From Halegenticoccus tardaugens (GTDB taxonomy: Archaea > Halobacteriota > Halobacteria > Halobacteriales > Haloferacaceae), in the NCBI RefSeq assembly GCF_004116405.1, contig NZ_SDIC01000001.1:682001-746000 (forward strand): a DNA stretch of 64,000 nt, read 5' to 3'. The notes beneath the pieces are model-generated. The model saw only the letters and a program-made list of their open reading frames with translations. It was not told the DNA's origin and searched no databases. Below, one piece after another: positions 7,781-16,538 of this stretch. The number at the start of each line of letters is the position of its first letter. The first letter of the stretch is position 1. The position numbers were made by a program, and so were the translations under genes.

Positions 7781-8176
7781 CGTGGTCGTCTGCACGGCGT
7801 GCGATCGTGCTCGTCGTCCGAGCGGCGTGCGCACGCCGGGCCGCCTCGCAAATAGTTGCATCCCAGTCCCACCGTTCCGGTGAACGCTCCTGGGTACGTC
7901 GTGACGCGTTCGCAAGATAGGGATGGTGCTTGCGTGGGAAAGGGTTCGCCGGCGGGACCGCCGCCTACGGCGACGTCGGCCTCACCCCGTCGTCGGGGCT
8001 TGAGTGCTCCTCGCCCGGGAATAATATAGATTTGCTATCGCGTTGAGTAGTTTATCATCCGCCGTACCCGTTCTCCACCGGTGCGCGGCGTGGGGCCCCG
8101 ATCGTCCCCCGTCGCCGGTCCGGGTTCCGCCGACCGACATGCTAAAACATTACTTCCCCCAAACTAAGCCACCCAC
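7781..8176. other. Gene-free region upstream of the glycine cleavage operon (396 bp)
   Basis: Contains the hairpin at 7981-8004 and, near the right end, a TATA-like GCTAAAACAT at 8141-8150, 27-36 nt before the gcvT ATG, predicting a leaderless or nearly leaderless gcv transcript. No glycine riboswitch-like structure was recognised. The minus-strand frame crossing 8030-7965 may be a decayed mobile-element tail. Confidence 0.45.
7981..8004. repeat. Stem-loop, possible remnant of an IS200/IS605-type element end
   Basis: CCCCG at 7985-7989 pairs with CGGGG at 7994-7998 around a TCGT loop, extended by CTCA/TGAG on either side with a 2-nt bulge. Subterminal hairpins of this kind occur at the ends of haloarchaeal TnpB-type elements. 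The minus-strand frame leading into it ends at a TAG at 7965-7967. The structure is seen; the origin is a guess. Confidence 0.25.
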
Positions 8177-9268
8177 ATGGCCCTTCGGAAGCCGCCGTTA
8201 CGAGAGGTACACGCCGGCCGCGGGGCGACGTTCACGGAGTTCGGCGGGTGGGACATGCCGGTCGAGTTCGACTCGATCCGGCAGGAGCACGCCGCGGTCC
8301 GCGAGTCGGCCGGGATCTTCGACGTCTCCCACATGGGTGAGATCGAGGTCTCCGGCCCCGACGCGACCGCGCTGATGCAGCGGCTCACCACCAACGACGT
8401 GACAGCGCTCGACCCCGGCGACTCGCAGTACTCGATGATCACGAACGACGAGGGCATCGTCCTCGACGACGCGGTGGTCTACCGGCTGCCGGACGACGGG
8501 ACGAGGTACCTCTTCATCCCGAACGCCGGCCACGACGGGGAGATGTACGAGCGGTGGACGACCCGCCGCGACGAGTGGGGGTTCGACGCGACCGTCGAAA
8601 ACGTCACCGACGACTGGGCCATGTTCGCGGTACAGGGGCCCGACTCGGCGGCTCTCGTCGCCGACGCGGCCGGGGACGCGACCTCGGACCTCTCGAAGTT
8701 CGAGGCGACGTTCGCGGAGATCGAAGGCGAGCGCTGCTGGGTCGCCCGCACGGGCTACACCGGCGAGGACGGGTTCGAGATCCTCTGCCCGTGGGACGTG
8801 GCCGAACGAGTCTGGGCGGCTTTCGACTGCCAACCGTGCGGACTCGGCGCGCGCGACACCCTCCGCATCGAGATGGGCTTTCTCCTCTCGGGGCAGGACT
8901 TCGACCCCGAGGACGAACCGCGGAACCCCTACGAGGCCGGCGTCGGCTTCACCGTCAAACTCGACACCGAGTTCGTCGGCCGCGACGCGCTCGAGCGCGT
9001 GCAGGCGGAGGGCGTCGACGAGAAGTTCGTCGGCCTCACCCTGCTCGACAGGGGGATCGCCCGGCACGGCTACGAGATCGTGGACGAGGACGATCGCGCG
9101 ATCGGTCGCGTGACGAGCGGGACCATGAGCCCGACGCTCGGGGAACCGATCGCGCTGGGGTACCTTCCGGTCGAGTACGCAGACCCCGGCACGCGCGTTC
9201 GGATCGTGATCCGCGGCCGCAGAAAGCGCGCGAAAGTCACGACGAAACCGTTTCTGGAGGACGAGTAA
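8177..9268 (+). CDS. gcvT: Glycine cleavage system T protein (aminomethyltransferase)
   Basis: 363 residues. It transfers the methylene carbon from aminomethyl-lipoyl H protein to tetrahydrofolate, releasing ammonia. Family marks: [10 protein letters not shown] near residue 22, the FDVSHMGEI motif near 48, [12 protein letters not shown] near 193 with substrate contacts, [12 protein letters not shown] near 225, and the C-terminal [16 protein letters not shown]. Length equals bacterial GcvT. First gene of a tightly packed operon (gcvH begins at the next base). Expression probably starts from the TATA element about 30 nt upstream, so translation is likely leaderless. Confidence 0.95.
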   Translation: MALRKPPLREVHAGRGATFTEFGGWDMPVEFDSIRQEHAAVRESAGIFDVSHMGEIEVSGPDATALMQRLTTNDVTALDPGDSQYSMITNDEGIVLDDAVVYRLPDDGTRYLFIPNAGHDGEMYERWTTRRDEWGFDATVENVTDDWAMFAVQGPDSAALVADAAGDATSDLSKFEATFAEIEGERCWVARTGYTGEDGFEILCPWDVAERVWAAFDCQPCGLGARDTLRIEMGFLLSGQDFDPEDEPRNPYEAGVGFTVKLDTEFVGRDALERVQAEGVDEKFVGLTLLDRGIARHGYEIVDEDDRAIGRVTSGTMSPTLGEPIALGYLPVEYADPGTRVRIVIRGRRKRAKVTTKPFLEDE

Positions 9269-9649
9269 ATGTTCGACATTCCCGACGACCGACGGTACAT
9301 GGAATCGCACGAGTGGACGACGACGGGCGACGGTCCCGTCAGGATCGGCATCACCGACTTCGCCCAGGACGAACTCGGCGACGTGGTGTTCGTCGAACTC
9401 CCCGACGAAGGCGACGAGCTGGCGAAGGGCGACGGGTTCGGCGTCGTCGAGAGCATCAAGGCGGTCTCGGACCTGTACGCGCCCGTTTCGGGCACCGTCG
9501 CGGCCGTGAACGAGGGCCTGTTCGACCAACCCGAACTGGTGAACGAGGACCCGTACGGCGACGGCTGGATGCTCGAAGTGGATCCGAGCACGCCCGACGA
9601 CTTCGACGACCTCCTTTCCGCCGAGGAGTACGAAGCGCAGATCGAATGA
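9269..9649 (+). CDS. gcvH: Glycine cleavage system H protein
   Basis: 126 residues. Lipoylated carrier that shuttles the aminomethyl group between P, T and L proteins. The lipoyl lysine is Lys64 in [10 protein letters not shown], on the hairpin of a barrel-sandwich domain; N-terminal RYMESHEW and C-terminal [11 protein letters not shown] are diagnostic. It starts one base after the gcvT stop and its own stop overlaps the gcvPA start (ATGA), so the operon is translationally coupled. A lipoate ligase or synthase is not in the window. Confidence 0.97.
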   Translation: MFDIPDDRRYMESHEWTTTGDGPVRIGITDFAQDELGDVVFVELPDEGDELAKGDGFGVVESIKAVSDLYAPVSGTVAAVNEGLFDQPELVNEDPYGDGWMLEVDPSTPDDFDDLLSAEEYEAQIE

Positions 9650-10998
9650 CGCGGGAGAGAGGAAGGGGCGGAATCGGGGGAAGTCCGTTCGCCCCGCACA
9701 CGGCCGACGAGACCGCCGCGATGCTCGACGCGATCGGGGCGGAAGGCGAGGAGAGCCTGTTCGACATCCCCGACGAGGTCGCCTTCGACGGCGAGTTCGG
9801 CATCGAGCCGCGCGGCGAACGGGAGCTTCGGGCGGAACTCGCCCGCGTCTTCGCGAAGAACGACGACCTCACGGAGTTCCTCGGGCGGGGCCACTACGCG
9901 CACTACGTCCCCTCGATCGTCGATCACCTGTCGCTCCGCTCGGAGTTTCTGACGAGCTACACGCAGTACCAACCCGAGATCACGCAGGGGTTCCTGCAGG
10001 CGCTGTTCGAGTACCAGTCGCTCCTCGTCGAGCTCACCGGGTTGCCCGTCGCGAACTGCTCGATGTACGACGCGGCGACCGCGCTGGCGGAGGCCGCGCG
10101 GATGGCAGACCGCGTCAGGAGCGTCACCGGCACCCGCGTCCTCGTGCCCGACGCCGACTTCCTCCGGTCGGGCAAGCGCGGCGTGCTCGACAACTACGTC
10201 GCCGGCACGGACCAGACCGTCGAGACGTACCCGATGGACGACGGCGTCGTTGACGTGGACGCCCTGGCGGATCGGATGGACGACGACGTGGCAATGGTGT
10301 ACGCGGAGAGCCCGACGGTCCGCGGGACGATCGAGGAGCGCCCGGTCGAGATCGGCGACCTCGCGCACGAACACGACGCGCTCTTTTGTCTCGGTTCGGA
10401 CGTGGTCGCGCTCTCGCTCCTGCGGGAACCGGCGGGCGTCGGCGCGGACGTCGTCGTCGGCGAGGCGGACGCCCTCGGAATGCCCGCGAGCTACGGCATG
10501 GGGCTCGGAATCTTCGCCACGCGCGAGTCGTTCCTGCGGCAGGTCCCCGGCCGGCTCGTCGGCGCGAGCGAGGACGCGGGCGATCGTCGGGCGTTCACGC
10601 TGACGCTGCAGACGCGCGAACAGCACATCCGAAAGGAGCGGGCAACGAGCAACATCTGCACGAATCAGGCGTGGGTCGCCCTCAGGACGGCGATCCACGC
10701 GATGGCGCTCGGCCCGTCGGGGCTCGTCGAACTCGCGGAGGACTGCGTCCGCGAGGCGGCGGAACTCGCCGATCGTCTCGACGCGCTGTCCGGCGTCCAA
10801 GCGCCGATTCACGACCGTCACCACTTCCGCGAGTTCGTCGCCCGAACGGACCAGCCGGCGCCGGCGATCGCGGGCGACCTCGAAGCCAACGGGTTCGCCG
10901 TCCACGCGCTCGGCGACCACCTGATCCAGGTGTGCGTCACGGACGCGAACGCACACGGCGCTGACGCGCTCGTCGCCGCGTTCGAGGAGGTGCTCTGA
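9646..10998 (+). CDS. gcvPA: Glycine dehydrogenase (decarboxylating) subunit 1
   Basis: 450 residues, the N-terminal half of the P protein. The P protein decarboxylates glycine with PLP and loads the aminomethyl group on GcvH; in archaea and many bacteria it is split in two. Motifs include [50 protein letters not shown] and [20 protein letters not shown] near the C-terminal third, all of the GcvPA half. No PLP lysine is expected in this subunit. It overlaps gcvH by 4 nt. Confidence 0.96.
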   Translation: MTRERGRGGIGGSPFAPHTADETAAMLDAIGAEGEESLFDIPDEVAFDGEFGIEPRGERELRAELARVFAKNDDLTEFLGRGHYAHYVPSIVDHLSLRSEFLTSYTQYQPEITQGFLQALFEYQSLLVELTGLPVANCSMYDAATALAEAARMADRVRSVTGTRVLVPDADFLRSGKRGVLDNYVAGTDQTVETYPMDDGVVDVDALADRMDDDVAMVYAESPTVRGTIEERPVEIGDLAHEHDALFCLGSDVVALSLLREPAGVGADVVVGEADALGMPASYGMGLGIFATRESFLRQVPGRLVGASEDAGDRRAFTLTLQTREQHIRKERATSNICTNQAWVALRTAIHAMALGPSGLVELAEDCVREAAELADRLDALSGVQAPIHDRHHFREFVARTDQPAPAIAGDLEANGFAVHALGDHLIQVCVTDANAHGADALVAAFEEVL

Positions 10999-10999
10999 G

Positions 11000-12439
11000 A
11001 TGATCTACGATCAGGCCCGGTACGGCCGAAACGGCGAGTATGAACCGCTGCTCTCCGAAAAGGACAGCACGACGGTCGACGTCGGCGGCGAGGACTCGGC
11101 GCTGCCGGACGGGTTGACCCGCGACTCGCTCACGCTGCCGGCGCTCTCCGAACCGGAGCTCGCGCGCCACTACACGCGGCTGTCGCAGATGAACTGGGGC
11201 GTCGAGAGCGGACCCTACCCGCTCGGCTCCTGCACGATGAAGTACAACCCGAAGTTCACGGAGGACGTGGCGGCCGACACGAACGCCGCGGTCCACCCCG
11301 ATCGCTCGGAACGCAGCGTGCAGGGGACGCTCGAAGTGCTCTACGGGCTGCAGGACTACCTCGCGCGCATCGGCGGGATGGACGCGGTGACGCTGCAGCC
11401 TCCCGCGGGCGCGGCCGGGGAGTTCGCGGGCATCCTCGTCGCGAAGGCGTACCACGAGGCCCGGGGGGCCGACCGAACGGAGGTCATCATCCCGTCGAGC
11501 GCCCACGGGACGAACTTCGCCAGCGCGGCGATGGCGGGCTACGACGTGGTCGAACTCCCGTCCGACGAGGACGGCCGGGTCGACCTCGACGCGCTCCGGG
11601 CGGCCGTGGGCGAGGACACCGCCGCGCTGATGCTCACGAACCCGAACACGGTCGGGCTGTTCGAGCGCGACATCGTCGAGATCGCGGAGGCGGTCCACGA
11701 CGCCGGCGGCCTGCTCTACTACGACGGCGCGAACCTCAACGCGCTGCTCGGACGCGCCCGCCCCGGCGACATGGGCTTCGACATCATGCACTACAACGTC
11801 CACAAGACGTTCGCGACGCCGCACGGCGGCGGCGGTCCCGGGGCCGGGCCGGTCGGCGTGGTCGAGGAGCTGGCCGAGTTCCTCCCGAGCCCGCGCGTTC
11901 GCGAGACGACCCACGGTCCCGGCACCGAGCCGGAGTACGAGCTGTTCGACCCCGAGCGAACCGTCGGCAAGGTCCACGGCTTCCAGGGCAACTGGCTCGT
12001 GCTCGTGAAGGCGTACGCGTACATCGCCCGCCTCGGCGACGAGGGGCTGGCGGACGCGAGCGCCAAGGCCGTGCTCAACGCGAACTACCTCGGCTCGCAG
12101 ATCGACTACGAGATCCCGTACGGGCCGTTCCACCACGAGTTCGCGGCGACGGCGGGCGACCAGGACGCCGCCGACGTGGCGAAGCGGATGCTCGACTACG
12201 GCGTCCACCCGCCGACGACGAAGTGGCCGGCGTTCGTCCCGGAGGCGATGCTCACGGAGCCGACGGAGATCGAAAACCGCGAGACGTTGGACGACCTCGC
12301 GACGGCGTTCAACGCGGCCGCCGCGGAGGACGACGAGACGCTCGCGAACGCGCCGGAACGGACGACGGCGCGGCGGATCGACCAGACCAGCGCCGCGCGG
12401 AACCCCCGCCTCTCGTGGCACGCGCTCGACGGCGACTGA
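11000..12439 (+). CDS. gcvPB: Glycine dehydrogenase (decarboxylating) subunit 2
   Basis: 479 residues, the catalytic half of the split P protein. The PLP-binding lysine is Lys269 in MHYNVHKTFATPHGGGGPG, followed by the glycine-rich loop. Other family blocks are GSCTMKYNPK (77-86), TLQPPAGAAGEF (131-142) and SAHGTNFASAAMAGY (167-181). Starts 1 bp after the gcvPA stop. With gcvT, gcvH and gcvPA this gives the complete P-H-T set; the L protein (dihydrolipoamide dehydrogenase) must be encoded elsewhere and shared with oxoacid dehydrogenases. Confidence 0.97.
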   Translation: MIYDQARYGRNGEYEPLLSEKDSTTVDVGGEDSALPDGLTRDSLTLPALSEPELARHYTRLSQMNWGVESGPYPLGSCTMKYNPKFTEDVAADTNAAVHPDRSERSVQGTLEVLYGLQDYLARIGGMDAVTLQPPAGAAGEFAGILVAKAYHEARGADRTEVIIPSSAHGTNFASAAMAGYDVVELPSDEDGRVDLDALRAAVGEDTAALMLTNPNTVGLFERDIVEIAEAVHDAGGLLYYDGANLNALLGRARPGDMGFDIMHYNVHKTFATPHGGGGPGAGPVGVVEELAEFLPSPRVRETTHGPGTEPEYELFDPERTVGKVHGFQGNWLVLVKAYAYIARLGDEGLADASAKAVLNANYLGSQIDYEIPYGPFHHEFAATAGDQDAADVAKRMLDYGVHPPTTKWPAFVPEAMLTEPTEIENRETLDDLATAFNAAAAEDDETLANAPERTTARRIDQTSAARNPRLSWHALDGD

Positions 12440-12509
12440 TCGGCCTCGGCGCGGCGACCGCGCTTTTACTGGAGAGGGGTGAAGTGCCTTCGCGTCGTAC
12501 CCCCCGGGT

Positions 12510-12977
12510 ATGCGAGTCGTCGTCGCGGGAACCTTCGGACCGCTTCACGACGGACACCGCGCGCTGTTCGAGCGCGCGCTGGAGGCCGGCGACGGGGGCG
12601 TCGTCGTCGGCCTGACGAGCGACGAACTCGCGGCGCGGACGCGGCGCGAACCGCGTCCGGTCCCGCCGTTCGAGGAGCGACGCCGCGCGGTCGAGGCGGC
12701 GCTCGAAACGCTCGACGAGTGGGACCGGGACGCGGAAGTGCGGAAGATCGACGACGAGTTCGGGTTCGCGGACGACGACCCGTCGCTGGACGCCGTCGTC
12801 GTCTCGCCGGAGACCGACGAGGAGGTGGCGGAGATAAACGAACGACGGCGAGAGCGCGGGTTGGAGCCGCTGGAGACGATCGTCGCGCCGTACGTCCTCG
12901 CCGAGGACGGCGAGCGGATCTCCTCGACGCGGATCGTCCGGGGGAAGATCGACGAGCACGGACGCGCGCTGGAGTGA
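12510..12977 (+). CDS. coaD: Archaeal phosphopantetheine adenylyltransferase
   Basis: 155 residues. Nucleotidyltransferase fold with the class motif GTFGPLHDGHRAL at 7-19 (T/HxGH) and ISSTRIV near 138, which bind ATP. It makes dephospho-CoA from 4'-phosphopantetheine and is the archaeal PPAT type (COG1019), somewhat distinct from bacterial CoaD. A pretty direct start at ATG 12510 gives the first strand MRVVVAGTF. It lies 70 bp after the gcv operon on the same strand and may have its own promoter; the preceding GCGCTTTTACTGGAG stretch holds a TATA-like element. Confidence 0.92.
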   Translation: MRVVVAGTFGPLHDGHRALFERALEAGDGGVVVGLTSDELAARTRREPRPVPPFEERRRAVEAALETLDEWDRDAEVRKIDDEFGFADDDPSLDAVVVSPETDEEVAEINERRRERGLEPLETIVAPYVLAEDGERISSTRIVRGKIDEHGRALE

Positions 12978-13010
12978 CGTTTCGAGAGGGCGACCGCGGG
13001 CGAACGTGAT

Positions 13011-14102
13011 TCACCGCCGCTCCCGCCGCAGAAGGAGCTGGTAGACGGCCGCGCCGACGAGGAGACCGGCGGCGACGTTCACCGCCGCTCCGAGGACGCC
13101 GACGAGGACGGTCAGTCCGAGCGACTCGGTCCCCAGCGCGCTCCGCGAGAGTTCGATCGCGACGATGCCGAGGAGGACGCCGAGGACCGGGATGGGGAAC
13201 GCGGCGACGAACGCCGCGCCGGCGAAGGGGACGATCGCGACGAAGCCCGCACCCTGTATCACGTTCGCGCCGCCCGTCCGGGCTCCGAACGCGTGCGCCC
13301 CCGCGACGCCGTCGCAGCCGTGACACATCGGGATTCCGCCGAGCGGGATCGACGCGAGGTTCATGAGGCCCATGTTCCGTGAGAGCCGATCGGCCGAGAC
13401 ACGCGCTTCGAACAGGTCGGAGACGAGAAGCGACGTGGCGATCGCCGCGTTCCCGATCGTCATCGCGAGCTGGGCGACCGCGCCGTCGAGCGCGCCGAAC
13501 GTGAGCCCCGCCCCGAGATCGGGCGTCGGCGGAAGTCCCGGCACCGACGGCGCGGGAAGGCCCGCCGAGACGACGGCGACGACAACACCGACGCCGAGGA
13601 CGGCGAGCGCGCTCGCCCGTTTGTGGCCCAGCGCAATCGCCGCCGCCGCGACCGCTCCGCCGCCGACGGCGAGGACGAGGTCGTCGAGCGCGAGCGCCGC
13701 GCCAGTTCTGAGGAGCAGGAGCGCGACCGCGAGCTGCACGCCGCGGACGACCGGCTCGCCGATCCACCGCTCGACGGCCCCGAGGACTTTCGCCCCGCCG
13801 AGCGCGGTCAGGACGACGCCGAGGACGACGCCCGCGACCGCCAGCTCCGCGTAGGTGAGCGAGCCGGCGATGGCGAGCGCGGCGAGCGCCTTCATCGGTT
13901 CGACGGACAGCGGCAGGCCGTACGCGACGCCCCACACGATCTGGAACGCCCCGAAAACCAACAGCACGTGCGGGAGCGAGACCTCCGTGAGCGCGGCGAG
14001 GGCGACGACGATCGGGAGCGTCGTGACGAGATCGCCGACCGATCCCGTGACCTCGCCCACGGAGAGTGCGACGCGTTCGGCTCTACCGACCGGGTTCGCC
14101 AT
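13011..14102 (-). CDS. MOT1-type molybdate/tungstate transporter family protein
   Basis: 363 residues, about ten to twelve hydrophobic segments. The SulP-related MOT1 family (molybdate transporters of plants and algae with archaeal and bacterial homologues) is recognised by the twin signatures around IPMCHGCDGVAGAHAFGART (near residues 245-264) and the N-terminal half LSVEPMKALAALAIAGS. Substrate is probably molybdate, tungstate or sulfate; not decided by sequence. Start at ATG 14102 is preferred because the open frame upstream is Arg/Pro-rich and not membrane-like. Upstream 356 bp contain no gene. It converges on coaD with a 33-bp gap. Confidence 0.8.
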   Translation of the reverse strand: MANPVGRAERVALSVGEVTGSVGDLVTTLPIVVALAALTEVSLPHVLLVFGAFQIVWGVAYGLPLSVEPMKALAALAIAGSLTYAELAVAGVVLGVVLTALGGAKVLGAVERWIGEPVVRGVQLAVALLLLRTGAALALDDLVLAVGGGAVAAAAIALGHKRASALAVLGVGVVVAVVSAGLPAPSVPGLPPTPDLGAGLTFGALDGAVAQLAMTIGNAAIATSLLVSDLFEARVSADRLSRNMGLMNLASIPLGGIPMCHGCDGVAGAHAFGARTGGANVIQGAGFVAIVPFAGAAFVAAFPIPVLGVLLGIVAIELSRSALGTESLGLTVLVGVLGAAVNVAAGLLVGAAVYQLLLRRERR

Positions 14103-14458
14103 GCGTCGCGAGAGATCCGCGCTCGGTTCCCTCGGGTCCGCGCGAACGGGCGGCGGGACGTCCAGCGTCCTCCGTCGTGTACGCAACCGGATATGGTTCC
14201 GAGAACACCGAACGTCGATCGCGTAGGTGAGTCGAAACGCGCCGTTCGGATTCGGGTGAATCCATAGTACGTGGCGTTATCGCCGCGGATTGATTACTGT
14301 TGTCGGTAATCGAAAGTCGTTGCTACCGGATCGGTTAGTAATGTAATTTGGTTACGCTACTGTCCCCCACCGACGCGCGCGGTGGAACGCGTTCGAGAAG
14401 GCGCGAGTCACGCGATAGCCGTCGCTCCGAGTGAGATGCGCGAAATAAAACGGACGTC
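14103..14458. other. Gene-free region upstream of the MOT1-type transporter (356 bp)
   Basis: AT-rich between about 14270 and 14360. It holds an inverted repeat GATTAC (14292-14297) / GTAATC (14306-14311) with 8-nt spacer, about 190 bp before the transporter start on its own strand. No coding frame with neighbour-like codon bias. Confidence 0.35.
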
Positions 14459-14623
14459 TCAGGCCGAACTGTCGATGTCGCCGTCGATCAGGACGAACCC
14501 GTAGTCGCAGTCCGTACAGCGCCACTTGGTCTTCTCGCCGAGGTGGAGCGTCGTGCTCGCGGCGCGGTAGAACTCCCGCGGGCCACCGCACTCGGGGCAA
14601 TCGTGCTCGATTTCCAGGCTCAT
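14459..14623 (-). CDS. Small zinc-ribbon protein (54 aa), DUF7838-like
   Basis: 54 residues from MSLEIEHDCP. CPEC at 9-12 and CTDC at 36-39 form a zinc ribbon; between them is a beta hairpin with FYRAASTTLHLGEKTKW. This arrangement matches a conserved small haloarchaeal family (I believe DUF7838) of unknown role. The acidic tail DGDIDSSA is typical of the group. It faces away from the sugar dehydrogenase gene, so the 365 bp between them contain two divergent promoters. Confidence 0.65.
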   Translation of the reverse strand: MSLEIEHDCPECGGPREFYRAASTTLHLGEKTKWRCTDCDYGFVLIDGDIDSSA

Positions 14624-14988
14624 AGCGTAGCATCGATGGGGCGGCGTGTTGAAGATGTTGGTTCGCGCGGGCGGAGCGATCGCCGACCTCGATCCGGATC
14701 GCCGGTCACCGCGCGCGTCGGATGGTAAGTCCGTCGCACGTTCGAACTCGGCGTCGCCGACGAGACCGACGAAAGCGCGGACCGGCTGTGGTCTCCGCGC
14801 TGACGACCGCCGACGCGGTCTCGTCCGTTTCGATCCGTGATGTATATCACATAGAGCGATACATAATCCACGGCGGTGCGGACCGAGCCGGCGTTCCGCG
14901 GAAGCCGAATCTCCGATCGGGCTTTTCCCCGCGTCGCCTCTGTATATCCCTGCACCACGCTGATGTCTCTCAACTGCCACCTTCCGGT
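14624..14988. other. Divergent promoter region (365 bp)
   Basis: Between the zinc-ribbon gene and the sugar dehydrogenase gene. A short palindrome GTGAT/ATCAC at 14837-14850 (4-nt centre) lies in an AT-rich patch, and a TATA-like TGTATATCC at about 14941-14949 precedes the dehydrogenase ATG by 40-48 nt. Nothing else recognised. Confidence 0.35.
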
Positions 14989-16434
14989 ATGTCGTGCGGG
15001 AGACGGACCGTCTTGCGTTCGCTCGCGGGCCTCGGAACCGTCGCGGGAGCCGGCACCGTCGCAGGCGTCGGGAGCGACCGGAGACGGACGGGTTCGCGTC
15101 GATCCGACGAACCGGCGCGGTACTTTCCCGCCGGACCGCGCGTCTCCGTGAGCGTGGTCGGCTCGGGGCTGACCGCGCCCACCGACATGGCTGCGACCCT
15201 TCCGCCGGACGGGCGGACGTTCGTCGCCGATCAGCCCGGGAGCGTTCACGTCCTCGACGCGACGGGGGTTCGGGACGTCCCCTTCATCGACGTCCGAGAT
15301 CGGCTCGTCGGCGCGCCGGGCGAACCCAGCGAACGTGGACTGCTCGGGCTCGAATTTCACCCCGAGTTCGCGCGAAACCGGCGGTTCTTCCTCCACTACA
15401 GCGCTCCCCCCCGAGCGGGCACCCCGCCGGGGTACGACCACACCGAGGTGATCTCGGAGTTTCGGGCCGCGGCTGATCTCTCGCGGGGGCGACCAGCCAC
15501 CGAACGCACGCTGTTGGAGATTCCCCACCCGTTTTCGAACCACAACGCGGGGCCCATGGCGTTCGGGCCCGACGGCTACCTCTACGTCCCGATGGGCGAC
15601 GGCGGTGGGAGCGGCGACAGCGGCCACGGCCACGCTCGGGACTGGTACGAGAGAAACGGCGGGGGCAACGGCCAGGACGTCGACGACAATCTGCTCGGGA
15701 GCGTGCTCCGGCTCGACGTCGACGACGCTCGGAGCGGTACGCCCTACGCGATTCCCGAGGACAACCCGCTCGTCGGCACGAGCGGTCGGGACGAACTGTA
15801 CGCGTGGGGCTTTCGCAACCCGTGGCGACTCTCGTTCGACGATCGAGGGCGTCTGTTCGTCGGCGACGTCGGAGAGGCGTCGTACGAGGAGGTAAGCGTC
15901 GTCGAGAAGGGAGGAAACTACGGCTGGAACGTCCGCGAGGGAACCCACTGCTTCGACGCCGAGGATTTCGACACACACCTCGATCGGTGTCCGCGCTCGA
16001 CGCCCGACGGCGAGCCGCTCCGATCGCCCATCCTCGAGTACCCGCACGAGTACGACGGACGGCCGGTCGGACGGGCCGTCATCGGCGGATATTTCGTCGA
16101 ACCTGCGGGGGGACGGGGTGTCTACGTGTTCGGCGACTACGCGCGCGACCCCGCGGAACCGTCGGGTCGGCTGTTCGCCGCGGTTCCGCCGGCGGTCGCA
16201 TCGCCGCCGGCGGGGTCGCCCCAGCGAACGATTCCGAACGAGCCGATATGGTACGCAAAAGAGCTCCGAGTCGGCAGGAGGACGGGCGACGGCCTCGGGT
16301 ACTATCTGCGGGGAATCGGACGCGGAGCAGACGACGAACTGTACCTGCTCGGGAGCCGACAACTCGGCCCGACGGGAGACACCGGGACGGTTCTCAGACT
16401 CGATCTTCCGAGGACGATCGGGAAGGGCTGGTGA
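14989..16434 (+). CDS. Tat-exported PQQ-dependent sugar (glucose/aldose) dehydrogenase family protein
   Basis: 481 residues. N-terminal twin-arginine signal (CGRRTVLRSLAGLGTVAG) indicates folded export. The mature part is a six-bladed beta-propeller of the soluble glucose dehydrogenase type: DMAATLPPDGRTFVADQPG (first blade), ERGLLGLEFHPEF, FSNHNAGPMAFGPDGYLYV with the His and Ca-binding region, AWGFRNPWRLSFD, and GGNYGWNVREGTHCF. Relatives oxidise aldose sugars with PQQ; many archaeal members may be apo or use other substrates. The frame is open farther upstream, but the signal peptide fixes the start. PQQ synthesis genes are not in the window. Confidence 0.85.
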   Translation: MSCGRRTVLRSLAGLGTVAGAGTVAGVGSDRRRTGSRRSDEPARYFPAGPRVSVSVVGSGLTAPTDMAATLPPDGRTFVADQPGSVHVLDATGVRDVPFIDVRDRLVGAPGEPSERGLLGLEFHPEFARNRRFFLHYSAPPRAGTPPGYDHTEVISEFRAAADLSRGRPATERTLLEIPHPFSNHNAGPMAFGPDGYLYVPMGDGGGSGDSGHGHARDWYERNGGGNGQDVDDNLLGSVLRLDVDDARSGTPYAIPEDNPLVGTSGRDELYAWGFRNPWRLSFDDRGRLFVGDVGEASYEEVSVVEKGGNYGWNVREGTHCFDAEDFDTHLDRCPRSTPDGEPLRSPILEYPHEYDGRPVGRAVIGGYFVEPAGGRGVYVFGDYARDPAEPSGRLFAAVPPAVASPPAGSPQRTIPNEPIWYAKELRVGRRTGDGLGYYLRGIGRGADDELYLLGSRQLGPTGDTGTVLRLDLPRTIGKGW

Positions 16435-16538
16435 ACCGCGCGGGCCTCTGACGATGGACGCCCCGGTCAAATTTGACGATACTCCGCCGTCCCGTCGAAA
16501 GCGTAAAGAGTTAACTAGGGGATGAGCCATGTTAGTCC

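Noticed and set aside
8100..8176. Glycine riboswitch before gcvT
   Set aside because: The predicted transcript is leaderless and no paired-domain riboswitch structure is visible; glycine riboswitches are not established in archaea.
9070..10956. 628-codon minus-strand frame across gcvPA
   Set aside because: Shadow of gcvT-gcvH-gcvPA coding strands; no family motif, highly charged composition.
14292..14311. GATTAC/GTAATC palindrome as a molybdate-repressor operator
   Set aside because: About 190 bp from the transporter start and not like the known ModE box, so only noted as an inverted repeat.
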